A DNA stretch of 64,000 nt from Chryseobacterium phosphatilyticum (GTDB lineage: Bacteria > Bacteroidota > Bacteroidia > Flavobacteriales > Weeksellaceae). The notes under the pieces are model-generated. The model had not been told where the DNA came from. It made no database searches and saw nothing but the letters and a program-made list of their open reading frames with translations. The stretch is taken from contig NZ_PPED02000001.1 in the NCBI RefSeq assembly GCF_002899825.2, positions 1,240,001 to 1,304,000 of the forward strand. The letters run 5' to 3'. Every line of letters starts with the position of its first letter. Position 1 is the stretch's first letter. This document shows positions 8,427-17,184 of the stretch, piece after piece. A program made the translations under genes and the position numbers.

Positions 8427-9107
8427 TCATAATTTTTTGAAAGTATATTCATCATAGACTGTGTTAATGAGCTCATCAGAATGAATGTTTCGTGAAAAAA
8501 TAGGATAATGAAAACGATCCAGTTTATTAAGAATACGGATCAGATCCATTTTTTCACTATAATTAAGATTCCCGGCAACGATATTGGTCGCCTGACGGAT
8601 TTTTTCCATTTGATTTTCCAGGATCTGCAATCCTCTTCCGGTGATACGGATTAATTTACTGCGTTTGTCCAAATCAGAATCAGTCTGTTCAATAAGTCCT
8701 TGTCGTAAAAGTCTGGCAATAATCAGCATACCTACCGGCTTATCGTGAATATTTTTTTTGATAAGAGCCATTTTTGTCATCTCACCAAATGCCTTAAGAT
8801 TAATTAGATAAATAAAGTCTTCCTGAGTAGAAAATTCAGAATCTGAGATGGCAGACTTTGAGTAGGTTTTTGCATACCGGTTAAGGTGAACAAGTAATGT
8901 ACTGATCGCACTTTCCGGTGTCCTTCCATTTTCCTTGCCCTCCCAGTATGGCTCATCACCAGCACGCGTAGACTCAAGATTCTCCTTACCAGAAACCCAC
9001 AATTTAAAGCCCTCAATAGTAGGTGGATAGGAATTCGGAGATGTTTTATTATCTGATTCGAATTGCTCAAGAAGAGTCATAAAGTCTTTGATAAGGTCAA
9101 AATTCAT
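8427..9107 (-). CDS. MarR-family regulator, paralogue of the crt operon regulator
   Basis: A 226-residue protein with a long N-terminal helical extension (about 75 residues) before a MarR winged helix (TKMALIKKNIHDKPVGMLIIARLLRQGLIEQ, with the wing DKRSKLIRIT). It is clearly paralogous to the gene at 16500-17156: both share the order F-DLIK, GRYAKTYS / NRYAKTYS, QEDFIYLI and GNL..SE. The two promoters share the same dyad around TATACAAATATAC. It lies downstream of the carotenoid operon on the same strand but behind a terminator, so it has its own promoter. It may modulate the same genes. Confidence 0.88.
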   Translation of the reverse strand: MNFDLIKDFMTLLEQFESDNKTSPNSYPPTIEGFKLWVSGKENLESTRAGDEPYWEGKENGRTPESAISTLLVHLNRYAKTYSKSAISDSEFSTQEDFIYLINLKAFGEMTKMALIKKNIHDKPVGMLIIARLLRQGLIEQTDSDLDKRSKLIRITGRGLQILENQMEKIRQATNIVAGNLNYSEKMDLIRILNKLDRFHYPIFSRNIHSDELINTVYDEYTFKKL

Positions 9108-9119
9108 TTCAATTAAATA

Positions 9120-9135
9120 CTATACAAATATACCT
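9120..9135 (-). promoter_or_regulatory. Promoter and candidate MarR operator of the 8427-9107 gene
   Basis: The segment contains TATACAAATATAC, a TATA-caaa-TATA dyad. On the minus strand it includes TATATTTG, a -7 box (9125-9132), 18 bases before the ATG. The same 13-base core occurs at the promoter of the paralogue at 17156. A repressor bound here would cover the -7 box. Confidence 0.6.
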
Positions 9136-9288
9136 GCTTTTAATTTAATATCAATTACTTGCTCACTACATATTGAGTTTATTTAAAGAATAATAAAAAA
9201 GAGGAAACAATTACTATTTTAAAACATTTATGTAAATCTCTCAATAAGTAAAAAAAGGATACAAATAAACTAAATTAAAAATTAAGAA

Positions 9289-9321
9289 AACTGTCCGAAA
9301 CTGATAAAGTTTCGGACAGTT
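9289..9321 (-). terminator. Rho-independent terminator
   Basis: AACTGTCCGAAAC and GTTTCGGACAGTT form a 13-bp perfect stem with a 7-base loop. On the minus strand it is followed by TTTTCTTAATTTTT, so it most likely ends the 9342-9641 transcript. Confidence 0.85.
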
Positions 9322-9341
9322 TGTAGTATAAAGTCTTTGAA

Positions 9342-9641
9342 TTAATTTGTTCTTTTCCTCCATTCTGCCTTCACATCTTCAGCTGCATCTTTCGTACTTT
9401 CCCAAGCTTCATCGGCTTTATCCTTAATATCATCCCATGCATCAGAAACATTTGACTTCACTCTATCTATCCAGTCTTCCTGCGTAGCTTCCTGATCATT
9501 ATCTCTTTTTTCATTGATATAATCTTTGGCTTTATCCGCTAATTCACTGATCTTCCATTTTGCATTATCAGCCGCATTTTTTAAAGAGTTTTCGGTTTCA
9601 TTAACTGCATTTTCCGCTTTGTTGTAATCTGAATTATTCAT
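9342..9641 (-). CDS. Small hydrophilic helical protein (stress/LEA-like)
   Basis: A 99-residue protein rich in Ala, Asp, Glu and Lys with repeated amphipathic segments such as ADKAKDYINEK, VSDAWDDIKDKADEAW and ESTKDAAEDV. No signal peptide or membrane segment. Its composition resembles CsbD/YtxH-like or LEA-like stress proteins, but no specific family is certain. It follows the carotenoid operon by 190 bases on the same strand and is closed by a strong terminator. It may be a separate stress-induced unit. Confidence 0.75.
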   Translation of the reverse strand: MNNSDYNKAENAVNETENSLKNAADNAKWKISELADKAKDYINEKRDNDQEATQEDWIDRVKSNVSDAWDDIKDKADEAWESTKDAAEDVKAEWRKRTN

Positions 9642-9830
9642 AATATAATATTTTAGTAATTGGTATATAAATAAACAATGTACGTGCCTAAAACGCCCGT
9701 TAATATGTTAAAATATCTTAAAATATGAAATCATCATTTTAAAAAATCACACTCATTTAATTATACACCTCATAATCAATATCATAACCTTTCATGCATC
9801 CTACAATATTTTTTCAATGTTAATTGCGGC

Positions 9831-11264
9831 CTAGTTACTTCTCCCAAGATTTTTAATCATTCCATTAAAAATAAACCCATGAAACGGAAGTACCATAATC
9901 CAATATAATCTCCCCCATAAACCCTTTGGCCGAAATACAGCTTTCTGCCATATCTTATTTTTATGTACTTTAAACATAAGCCAAGCCTCTCCGGGGAGTT
10001 TCATTTCAGCAAGTAAAATAAGTATACCTTCTTTACGATCCGCATACAACACCCTCCAGAAATCCAAAGCATCTCCATCTTTAAGATCCTCAGGATGCCT
10101 CCTTCCTCTTCTGATTCCCGGCCCTCCAAAAAGTTTATCAATAAAACCTCTTATTTTCCAGAGCCCCTGCCCATACCATCCATTATTGCCACCTAACTGG
10201 AAAATTCGTCTTATACAGGCCTCCCTGTTGTCATACTCTTCACTTCTGAGATCAGTAAAACATCCATACTTAGGTACATCCTGATATGCTTTTAAAGAGG
10301 AATCATTCCGGCTACTGATAAAACTGTCTTTCCAGCTAGAGATGATTTCACTGGACTGAATTTTTGCCAGGGTTCTTTTAAGCGCACTTTCATAAGAAAA
10401 CGGCTGTACTTGTGTGATGGATTTAATCTGGGCCAGGCTTTCTGGCCTGCAAACAACTTCTACTTTCATACTTCCTACAAGTGCTTTTGCCAGAGTATAA
10501 GAGGTAGAAGTAATAAAATAAAGCCAATAGGAAGAAAGCTTTGGGGTCATCACCGGAAGGGTAAAAATAGTCCTCTGTAACCCTCTAACCTCAGCAAACT
10601 TCAGCAGCATATCTTTATAGGTAAGCACATCATCACATCCTATATCAAAGTCCTTCCGATAAGACTGTTCTTTAAACAATACGAAAATCAGAAAATCGAG
10701 GACATTAGCAATTCCTATAGGCTGGCATTTCGTATAAAGCCATTTAGGAGCGATCATCAAGGGTAATTTTTCAACGAGATCCCTTATAATTTCAAAAGAA
10801 GCGCTACCAGAGCCAATAATAATACCTGCCCGAAGAACAGTCACCGGAATCTTACACTCCATCAGAATTTTTTCAACGTGATACCTTGAGCTTAAATGCT
10901 TTGATAATTGTTTTTCATTCACCAAACCTGAAAGATATACTATGTGTTTGCAATGAGTCTTTTCTATATATTCAGAAAAATTATGGGCACATTTCTTTTC
11001 CGAATCTTCATAATCTTCAGAAGTACTCATGGAATGCATCAGATAGTACGCTCCTGTGATATCATCAGGAATGTTCTTTAATGTTTCCGGTTTTAAAAAA
11101 TCGACTTCAATAACTTCAAACCTATTATCATCAAGCTCCAAAACGTTTTCAAACCTGTCAACGTCTCTGCAGCAGCATATCACTTTATATCCTTGGGCTA
11201 CTATGACGCTGATCATTCTTTTGCCAATATATCCGGTAGCACCGGTTAGTAGAATTTTTTCCAT
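9831..11264 (-). CDS. SDR-family NAD(P)-binding protein fused to DUF2867
   Basis: A 477-residue two-domain protein. Residues 1-300 are an atypical SDR with TGATGYIG at residues 6-13 and a YHVEK active-site-like motif. The last ~150 residues (GGNNGWYG, RGFIDKLFGGPGIRRGRRHPEDLKDGD, ending in two hydrophobic stretches) match DUF2867. Such SDR-DUF2867 proteins recur in bacterial light-inducible carotenoid/photolyase clusters with lipocalin and GTP cyclohydrolase genes, exactly its neighbours here. Its reaction is unknown; a quinone or isoprenoid substrate is a guess. It is the last gene of the crt operon, 47 bases after ribA. Confidence 0.88.
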   Translation of the reverse strand: MEKILLTGATGYIGKRMISVIVAQGYKVICCCRDVDRFENVLELDDNRFEVIEVDFLKPETLKNIPDDITGAYYLMHSMSTSEDYEDSEKKCAHNFSEYIEKTHCKHIVYLSGLVNEKQLSKHLSSRYHVEKILMECKIPVTVLRAGIIIGSGSASFEIIRDLVEKLPLMIAPKWLYTKCQPIGIANVLDFLIFVLFKEQSYRKDFDIGCDDVLTYKDMLLKFAEVRGLQRTIFTLPVMTPKLSSYWLYFITSTSYTLAKALVGSMKVEVVCRPESLAQIKSITQVQPFSYESALKRTLAKIQSSEIISSWKDSFISSRNDSSLKAYQDVPKYGCFTDLRSEEYDNREACIRRIFQLGGNNGWYGQGLWKIRGFIDKLFGGPGIRRGRRHPEDLKDGDALDFWRVLYADRKEGILILLAEMKLPGEAWLMFKVHKNKIWQKAVFRPKGLWGRLYWIMVLPFHGFIFNGMIKNLGRSN

Positions 11265-11311
11265 GACATCTGAATTTAAATGAATCCTAAAACATTATGC
11301 CCAAAAAAGCA

Positions 11312-11902
11312 TTAAATCTTCTCTAAAAGATGGCCAAAGTATTTTTTTTTCTTCACAAGATAACTTTCATTCACTTCATTGGAATCAATTTCCAAAGGAA
11401 CTCTGCTATTGAGAATAATCCCACTATTCTCTATTGATCTGATCTTATCCGGGTTATTGGTCAACAGATTAATATTCCCGACCTCCAAAATATTCAACAT
11501 TTCAACGGCTATGTCAAAGTTTCTTCCGTCTGCCGGGAGGCCAAGTTTCAAATTGGCCTCAACAGTATCCAATCCTTTTTCCTGAAGTTCATAAGCCCTT
11601 AGTTTATTAATTATTCCGATATTTCTTCCTTCCTGACGAAGGTAAACAATCACTCCCCCATTTTCCGACATATATTTCATAGCGGCATCAAGTTGTTGTC
11701 CACATTCACATTTTTTGGAATGAAAAACTTCTCCTGTAATACATTCTGAATGAAAACGAACATTTACAGTTGTATTAAAATCTGTATTCTCTGCTACCCA
11801 AACCAGATGAGGACTCCAGTCTTCTTCATTTTCCGAAAATGCATATACCATGAACATCCCATATTCTGTAGGTATTTTTGATTGTGCTTGTATTTTGAGC
11901 AT
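11312..11902 (-). CDS. ribA: GTP cyclohydrolase II (RibA domain only)
   Basis: A 196-residue enzyme that opens GTP to start riboflavin synthesis. The zinc ligands C54, C65 and C67 are present (HSECITGEVFHSKKCECG), as are RQEGRNIGI, at residues 89-97, and the C-terminal LLTNNPDKI. There is no DHBP synthase (RibB) domain, unlike the bifunctional housekeeping RibBA of most Bacteroidota, so this is probably an accessory copy. Its place between the lipocalin and SDR-DUF2867 genes matches light-response carotenoid clusters, where extra flavin or pterin supply for photoreceptors is supposed. Confidence 0.93.
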   Translation of the reverse strand: MLKIQAQSKIPTEYGMFMVYAFSENEEDWSPHLVWVAENTDFNTTVNVRFHSECITGEVFHSKKCECGQQLDAAMKYMSENGGVIVYLRQEGRNIGIINKLRAYELQEKGLDTVEANLKLGLPADGRNFDIAVEMLNILEVGNINLLTNNPDKIRSIENSGIILNSRVPLEIDSNEVNESYLVKKKKYFGHLLEKI

Positions 11903-11928
11903 TTTTTCTGATTTTAAGTTAATATAAT

Positions 11929-12477
11929 CTATTTTTCAAACGGACTTTTCCTGTCCTGTTTTACCCATATCAATTTTGAAGTATCATAACCGATCTCCTG
12001 AGCCTTAGTGATAAAATTTTGTTTTATATTTTCGGGAATGGTCTTTTCTCGGGATAGAATCCACAAATAATCTAAGTTTTTTCCAGCAATCAAGGCATAT
12101 TTGTAATCTTCCAGGGCTACCACGTTGTATCCGCTGTAAAAAGGGCCAAAAAAGCTCACTTTCAGAGCTGCAGTATTCTTGTCCCCTCTAAATTTAGCGG
12201 TCCCATTAACAGACACCCATTTATTCTTTTTAAAATTGTACCCGCTGTTGACTACGTTTACATTTCCCTCCTCATTAAGACTGTACTGAGCGATTGCGTT
12301 ATCAAGATCTTTTTCAAAGCGATAATCGAATCTGGCTATCTCATACCATGTTCCTAAATATCTATTGACATCAAATCGATCAACAGGCTGCGCTTTTTCG
12401 GGCATAGAAGAACAAGAAAACAAAATGATTAACAAAGTGAAACTTGATAATAATGTAAGAATGAATTTATTTTTCAT
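11929..12477 (-). CDS. Lipocalin-family lipoprotein (Blc-like)
   Basis: A 182-residue protein with a lipoprotein signal (LLIILFSCSS, Cys at residue 22) and the lipocalin signature RYLGTWYEIARFDYRFE, then an eight-strand pattern ending LWILSREKTIP. The family binds hydrophobic ligands at the outer membrane. Its first 11 bases overlap the lycopene cyclase gene, so it is in the crt operon. It could carry carotenoid or membrane lipid, which is inference from context. Confidence 0.93.
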   Translation of the reverse strand: MKNKFILTLLSSFTLLIILFSCSSMPEKAQPVDRFDVNRYLGTWYEIARFDYRFEKDLDNAIAQYSLNEEGNVNVVNSGYNFKKNKWVSVNGTAKFRGDKNTAALKVSFFGPFYSGYNVVALEDYKYALIAGKNLDYLWILSREKTIPENIKQNFITKAQEIGYDTSKLIWVKQDRKSPFEK

Positions 12478-13156
12478 TTTTAGTTATTTTTTTAAAGAAA
12501 TAAATATTAAGTAAAAACTGACTGTAACCATAAACGGCATCTTCTACAGGGATCGTTCCCATTCTAATCCCTAAAAAGTCATCGGGATTATAATTAACAA
12601 CCGGCGAAGGAATTATAGAGCCTGTCAGTATTCCATTCACTGAGAAAAATCCGGGCATCAGGATCAGATATACAAAACTTGCCTTTCCTATCCATTCTCT
12701 TTTAGCAATAAAATGCAGATAGCAGATGGTTATTAACGTTACAATAACTGTCAGCAAAGTATATATTCTCTCATAGTAAAGAAGTCCTGCCAAACAGAGA
12801 ACAATAACAGCCGTAAACACAATGAGATTATTAAAGAGATCAGCCCATGCCAGCTTAAAAAATTTTTCAAGGCAATAGTAAGTAAAAATACAGGCGAATG
12901 GAATACAGTAAAAGAACAGCCATTCTTCTATAGGGAGCCCTGAAATTTTAACTCCTAATGTATATCTGTAATCAAACCACCATACACCTTTTCCTGTGAA
13001 CCATATATCCCACATAATAAAAGGAATTGCTACGATAGTAGATGACAACAGAAACTTTCCGAAAAGTTTATTAAACTGTATTCTTCTGTCAAAAGAAGCC
13101 AAAAAGCAAATAATGACTGTGAAAAAATTAATCAGTATGTAAGTATATTGCATCAT
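12467..13156 (-). CDS. crtY: Lycopene cyclase, CrtYcd-type integral membrane
   Basis: A 229-residue polytopic protein with about seven membrane segments built of two related halves. Each half carries the cyclase acidic motif: PIEEWLFFYCIP near residue 75 and PVEDAVYG near residue 205. This is the fused CrtYc-CrtYd type and not the soluble FAD-linked CrtY. It closes lycopene ends to beta rings, giving beta-carotene. It overlaps crtZ by 4 bases and the lipocalin gene by 11, consistent with coupled translation. Alternative mono-cyclic products cannot be excluded from sequence. Confidence 0.92.
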   Translation of the reverse strand: MMQYTYILINFFTVIICFLASFDRRIQFNKLFGKFLLSSTIVAIPFIMWDIWFTGKGVWWFDYRYTLGVKISGLPIEEWLFFYCIPFACIFTYYCLEKFFKLAWADLFNNLIVFTAVIVLCLAGLLYYERIYTLLTVIVTLITICYLHFIAKREWIGKASFVYLILMPGFFSVNGILTGSIIPSPVVNYNPDDFLGIRMGTIPVEDAVYGYSQFLLNIYFFKKITKNEK

Positions 13157-13605
13157 TTTTTATTGAAATACATTTTAAAATAGATCATAGGAACCCACAA
13201 GAAGCCAAAGCACTCTCCTTCTTCTTTTCCTAAATGTTTGTGGTGCTGTTTATGGGCACGTCTGATGGCAAGCAAATATGGGTTCTTTGTTTTTGTAAAA
13301 ACCTTTGCTCTTTGATGAATAAAAATATCATGGACAAAGAAATAGGCCATTCCGTAAAGACTTATTCCTAGGCCAACAAAAAACAGATAGCTGAATTCCT
13401 GCCTTACCCCTGCATATAATAATGCAATAGCAGGGCTGGCAAAAATGAAAAAGAACAGATCATTTCTCTCCAGCTTACCGTCATGGCTGTGATCATGATG
13501 ATCGCGGTGCAGGCCCCAAAGAAAACCATGCATAATATATCTGTGAATCAGCCATGTGGCGCCTTCCATGGAAATAAAAACACACAAAACAATCAGAAAA
13601 TTCAT
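13153..13605 (-). CDS. crtZ: Beta-carotene hydroxylase
   Basis: A 150-residue non-heme di-iron membrane hydroxylase. All four His clusters are present: HRYIMH (21-26), HRDHH (33-37), HDIFIH (92-97) and HKQHH (118-122). It adds 3-OH groups to beta rings, so the pathway should end in zeaxanthin; no CrtW ketolase is seen. I choose the ATG ending at 13605, just after the stop of the SRPBCC gene, since the longer reading overlaps that gene by 29 bases and adds no family-like residues. It overlaps the cyclase gene by 4 bases. Confidence 0.93.
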   Translation of the reverse strand: MNFLIVLCVFISMEGATWLIHRYIMHGFLWGLHRDHHDHSHDGKLERNDLFFFIFASPAIALLYAGVRQEFSYLFFVGLGISLYGMAYFFVHDIFIHQRAKVFTKTKNPYLLAIRRAHKQHHKHLGKEEGECFGFLWVPMIYFKMYFNKK

Positions 13606-13606
13606 A

Positions 13607-14074
13607 TTAATTATGTTCTTGGTTAAAAAGATCATTCAACACTCTGTATCTGAAATCGAAAATACTTCTGAGCTTTTCCTTAACAAACAAGCGATGGGCT
13701 ATTCTTCCTAAAACCCCAAACGGGAGTTCATAATCTACAGTATCTTTCATCAATATACCATTCTCATCAGGAATAAACTCATGAAAATGATTCCAATGTT
13801 TATAAGGGCCTTTTTTCTGAAAGTCCGTAAAGCTTTTACCGTCTTCTACCTGACTGATAATGGTTTTCCACTTTATCGGAATTCCCAATACAGGGGAAAC
13901 TGTATAATCTATTTCCATTCCTTCAAAAATAGATTCATCCTTAATATCTGAAAGAACCACAAAACTCATATTTTCAGGTGTTATTTCGGATAAGTTATGA
14001 GGGGATGAAAAGAATTTCCATGCCGTCTCAATATTGCACCTCAAATGCTGTTCTCTATATAATCTGTACATCAT
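13607..14074 (-). CDS. SRPBCC-fold ligand-binding protein
   Basis: A 155-residue protein with the helix-grip pattern of cyclase/dehydrase or START-like proteins: CNIETAWKFFSSPHNLSEITPE at the N-terminus, WKTIISQVEDG in the sheet, and a long C-terminal helix (FDFRYRVLNDLF). No signal peptide. Members are regularly found in carotenoid clusters between crtB and crtZ genes in Bacteroidota, but their role is not settled. The stop is one base from the crtZ start. It might bind or deliver carotenoid intermediates (inference). Confidence 0.88.
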   Translation of the reverse strand: MMYRLYREQHLRCNIETAWKFFSSPHNLSEITPENMSFVVLSDIKDESIFEGMEIDYTVSPVLGIPIKWKTIISQVEDGKSFTDFQKKGPYKHWNHFHEFIPDENGILMKDTVDYELPFGVLGRIAHRLFVKEKLRSIFDFRYRVLNDLFNQEHN

Positions 14075-14128
14075 TTATTTTTTGTTAATATGAAAGTTCT
14101 AAAAAACTCCTTTTAAATAGTGCATGTA

Positions 14129-14965
14129 TTACAAATAAGCAGATTTGTATCTTATATAGCTTTTGAATGCAACCAACAGCTTCTGTGAATTGGCAATCCT
14201 GATTCTCTGCTGCAAAATATGCTGAGAATTTGTTTTCTTTATTTTTTCAAATAACAGCAGATAGTATCTGTATGCCAAGTATACCCCGAACATCGAAGAG
14301 CTTGGCAGCTTCTTAATTCCTTGTAATGCTTCTTTAAATTCTTCTTCAATTTCTTTTTCAATCTGGGCTTTTACAGTATTATCAAAGACAGACATATTCA
14401 GAGACGGGAAATAGGTTCTACCCAAAATCTGATAATCATCTTTCAGGTCCCGTAAAAAATTTACTTTTTGAAAAGCAGATCCCAACTTCATGGCAAATGG
14501 TCTAAGTTTTTCAAACTGCTTTTTATCGCCTTCTGTAAATATCTGCAGGCACATAAGACCTACCACTTCTGCAGAGCCATAGATATACTCATTATAAAGA
14601 TCGGAATTGTAGTCTATTTTCTGCAGATCCATTTCCATGCTGTGCAAAAACTGATCGATCAATTGAATATTAATATCATAATGGCGAACCGCTTCCTGAA
14701 ATGAATGTAAAATGGGATTGAGTGATATACCGTCCTTCAGCGCTTCATAAGTTTCGTTTTTTAGACTTTTCAAAAGCTTCTCTTTATCATACCCATGAAA
14801 GCTATCAACAATTTCATCTGCAAGACGCACATACCCATAAACAGCATAAACAGCAGGCCTGATAGAAGGCTTCAAAGCCAATATTCCTAATGAAAAACTG
14901 GTACTGTATTTTTGAGTAGTATACTTGCTTACCTTGCAAGACAACTCATCAAACAATTTTTTCAT
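14129..14965 (-). CDS. crtB: Phytoene synthase
   Basis: A 278-residue enzyme condensing two GGPP to phytoene. Both Mg-binding Asp-rich motifs are seen: DEIVD at 50-54 and DLKDD at 173-177, within LRDLKDDYQILGRTYFP. Length and order fit the bacterial CrtB/squalene synthase family. Its ATG is one base after the crtI stop, so crtI and crtB are coupled. Conserved KYSTSF-like N-terminus supports the start at 14965. Confidence 0.95.
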   Translation of the reverse strand: MKKLFDELSCKVSKYTTQKYSTSFSLGILALKPSIRPAVYAVYGYVRLADEIVDSFHGYDKEKLLKSLKNETYEALKDGISLNPILHSFQEAVRHYDINIQLIDQFLHSMEMDLQKIDYNSDLYNEYIYGSAEVVGLMCLQIFTEGDKKQFEKLRPFAMKLGSAFQKVNFLRDLKDDYQILGRTYFPSLNMSVFDNTVKAQIEKEIEEEFKEALQGIKKLPSSSMFGVYLAYRYYLLLFEKIKKTNSQHILQQRIRIANSQKLLVAFKSYIRYKSAYL

Positions 14966-14966
14966 A

Positions 14967-16457
14967 TTATTTTATTTTTAGTTTATTAACCTCTCCTGCT
15001 ACAATCTTTCCAGAAATAACTGACGGGGGAACTCCTGGTCCCGGAACAGTTAACTGGCCGGTATAAAAAAGATTGCTAATCTTTTTATTCCTTATTTTAG
15101 GCTTCAGGACAGCAGTCTGTGATAAAGTGTTGGACAGTCCATAGGCATTCCCCTGATAAGCGTTATAATCCGAAATAAAATCACTTACACAATAGCTTCT
15201 CTTGTATTCAATCCTGGAGATAAGATCGGTTTCTCCTGTATGTTTTTCAATTCTTTCCAGCATTTCCTTCAGGTATTTTTCTCTTACAACCTCCTCATCA
15301 TGTATTCCCGGTGTGAGGGGTAACAGTAAAAAAAGATTTTCACACCCTTCAGGAGCTATATCCGGATCAGTTTTGGAAGGGCAGCACGCATAAAAAAGCG
15401 GTTTAGCAGGCCATTTTTTATTTTTATAAATGCAGTCTATATGATCATCAAGATTGTTTTCAAAAAATAGAGTATGATGTTTTAAATGAGATATTTTCCC
15501 TTTGATCCCCAGGTAATAAATCAGACATGAAGGAGCAAAGGTTCTCGTTTTCCAATAGGCATCATTATAGTTTCTAAGTGATTTGGAAATTAACGTTTCT
15601 GTGTGATAGTAATCTGATGATGCAATCACTGCATCAAATTCATAATCTTTATCATTTGCTGTTATTGAGACCACTTTCCCGTTTTCTGTATTGATTTTCT
15701 TTACCTCATGATTGAAATGAAAAGTTACCCCCTGCTTTTCTGCAACGTCTTTCATACCAAGAACAAGTTGATAAAAACCTCCCATGGGGTATTGGGTTCC
15801 CAAAACATATCCCCCGTAATTCATAAGACTGTAAAGCGCGGGAATATTCTGAGGCGAGGCACCAAGGAATATAACCGGGAATTCCATCAGGGATCTGAGT
15901 TTAGGATCAGAAAAATAACCTGAAACATATTTCCTGAAATTACTCAAAAGATCAAGCTTCAGTGCACTGCCTGCTATTTTTAAAGAAGCAAATTCCAACC
16001 AGTTATAACAAGGTTTTGTGACAAAGTCTTTCATTCCTACCTCATACTTGAATTGAGCAGACTGCATGAATGTATCATACTTCTTCCCCGCTCCTTTTTC
16101 TGTTTTTTCAAATAACTCACGGATCTCATCATTTTTCTCAGGAACTGAAATCTTTTCTTCTGAAAAGACCATCTCAAACTGGGGATCTAAAGAAACAAGC
16201 TTAAAAAAATCAGAGACTTTGTAGTCAAAATCGCTGAAAAAGCCTTCGATAATATCAGGCATCCAGTACCAGCTTGGGCCCATGTCAAAAACATACCCTT
16301 GTTCTGTTCTAAATTGCCTTGCACGACCTCCCGGCTGGTCATGTTTTTCAAATACATGCACTTCATTTCCTGATTTAGCAGCATATGCAGCAGCAGACAG
16401 CCCTGAAAATCCAGAACCAATTACAGCAATTCTCTTTCTTAAGTTTCCAGTATCCAT
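14967..16457 (-). CDS. crtI: Phytoene desaturase
   Basis: A 496-residue FAD enzyme that converts phytoene to lycopene. It has the N-terminal dinucleotide motif GSGFSG (14-19) with EKHDQPGGRARQF, and the C-terminal carotenoid desaturase signature YTGQLTVPGPGVPPSVISG. Length is normal for bacterial CrtI. It is the first biosynthetic gene, 42 bases after the MarR gene. No separate promoter box is visible in that spacer, so it is probably transcribed with marR. Confidence 0.96.
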   Translation of the reverse strand: MDTGNLRKRIAVIGSGFSGLSAAAYAAKSGNEVHVFEKHDQPGGRARQFRTEQGYVFDMGPSWYWMPDIIEGFFSDFDYKVSDFFKLVSLDPQFEMVFSEEKISVPEKNDEIRELFEKTEKGAGKKYDTFMQSAQFKYEVGMKDFVTKPCYNWLEFASLKIAGSALKLDLLSNFRKYVSGYFSDPKLRSLMEFPVIFLGASPQNIPALYSLMNYGGYVLGTQYPMGGFYQLVLGMKDVAEKQGVTFHFNHEVKKINTENGKVVSITANDKDYEFDAVIASSDYYHTETLISKSLRNYNDAYWKTRTFAPSCLIYYLGIKGKISHLKHHTLFFENNLDDHIDCIYKNKKWPAKPLFYACCPSKTDPDIAPEGCENLFLLLPLTPGIHDEEVVREKYLKEMLERIEKHTGETDLISRIEYKRSYCVSDFISDYNAYQGNAYGLSNTLSQTAVLKPKIRNKKISNLFYTGQLTVPGPGVPPSVISGKIVAGEVNKLKIK

Positions 16458-16499
16458 TGTTACTTATTTAATAGTTTTAACAACTCTATTTAATACACA

Positions 16500-17156
16500 T
16501 CATCTCAACCTTTTATATGCAATATCCAACAGATTCCTCGTATCCAGATTCATATGGTAAAAAGAATTATGGAATTCATCCAGTTTAGAGAGTATCGCTA
16601 TGAGCAGCATTTGTTCAGAGTGAGCAAGATTCCCCACCACAACATTTGAGGCTTTACGTATTTCATCCATATTTTCCTCCAATACAGTATGCCCTTTCTC
16701 AGTTATCTGAATATGCTTTGTTCGTTTATCTTTTTCAGAGCCTGTCTGCTCAACCCAACCATGACGAATTAATCGATTAATAATAAGTATACCTGAAGAT
16801 TTTTCATGCACATTATGTCTTATCAATTCCATTTTTGTCATCGCTCCCATCGTTTTCAGACCTATCAGATAAATAAAATCATCCTGGCTTGAAAAAACTG
16901 AATTGCCAATTGATCTGGAGTAAGTTTTTGCATACCTTCCCATCCTTATCAATAATGTATTGATGATACTATCAGAAATTCTTCCCGATTCTTTACCTAT
17001 CCAACATGGATCTATTGATTCAGAAGTATTTTTACAGGAAGAATTGATCCACTCCGTAAAACCTTGAAGATCGTTGCTGTATAACGCCTTACCTTCATTT
17101 TGTTCCATAAATTGCTGAACAAGTTCTACAACTGATTTTATAAGATCAAAACTCAT
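16500..17156 (-). CDS. MarR-family regulator of the carotenoid operon
   Basis: A 218-residue protein with an N-terminal helical extension and a MarR winged helix (MTKMELIRHNVHEKSSGILIINRLIRHGWVEQ; wing DKRTKHIQIT). As first gene of the operon it should be autoregulatory. Its promoter has a -7 box buried in the inverted repeat AGTATA-caaa-TATACT. A paralogue lies at 8427-9107. No B12-binding or other light-sensing domain is present, so if the operon is light- or redox-controlled the signal must come through this protein's ligand or another factor. Confidence 0.9.
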   Translation of the reverse strand: MSFDLIKSVVELVQQFMEQNEGKALYSNDLQGFTEWINSSCKNTSESIDPCWIGKESGRISDSIINTLLIRMGRYAKTYSRSIGNSVFSSQDDFIYLIGLKTMGAMTKMELIRHNVHEKSSGILIINRLIRHGWVEQTGSEKDKRTKHIQITEKGHTVLEENMDEIRKASNVVVGNLAHSEQMLLIAILSKLDEFHNSFYHMNLDTRNLLDIAYKRLR

Positions 17157-17168
17157 AACCTACATATT

Positions 17169-17184
17169 AGTATACAAATATACT
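17169..17184 (-). promoter_or_regulatory. crt operon promoter with overlapping dyad
   Basis: AGTATA-caaa-TATACT is a perfect inverted repeat with a 4-base spacer. On the minus strand it contains TATATTTG (17175-17182), a -7 box, 18 bases before the MarR start. Further TATA-rich half-sites follow up to 17210. The core is shared with 9120-9135. Confidence 0.65.
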
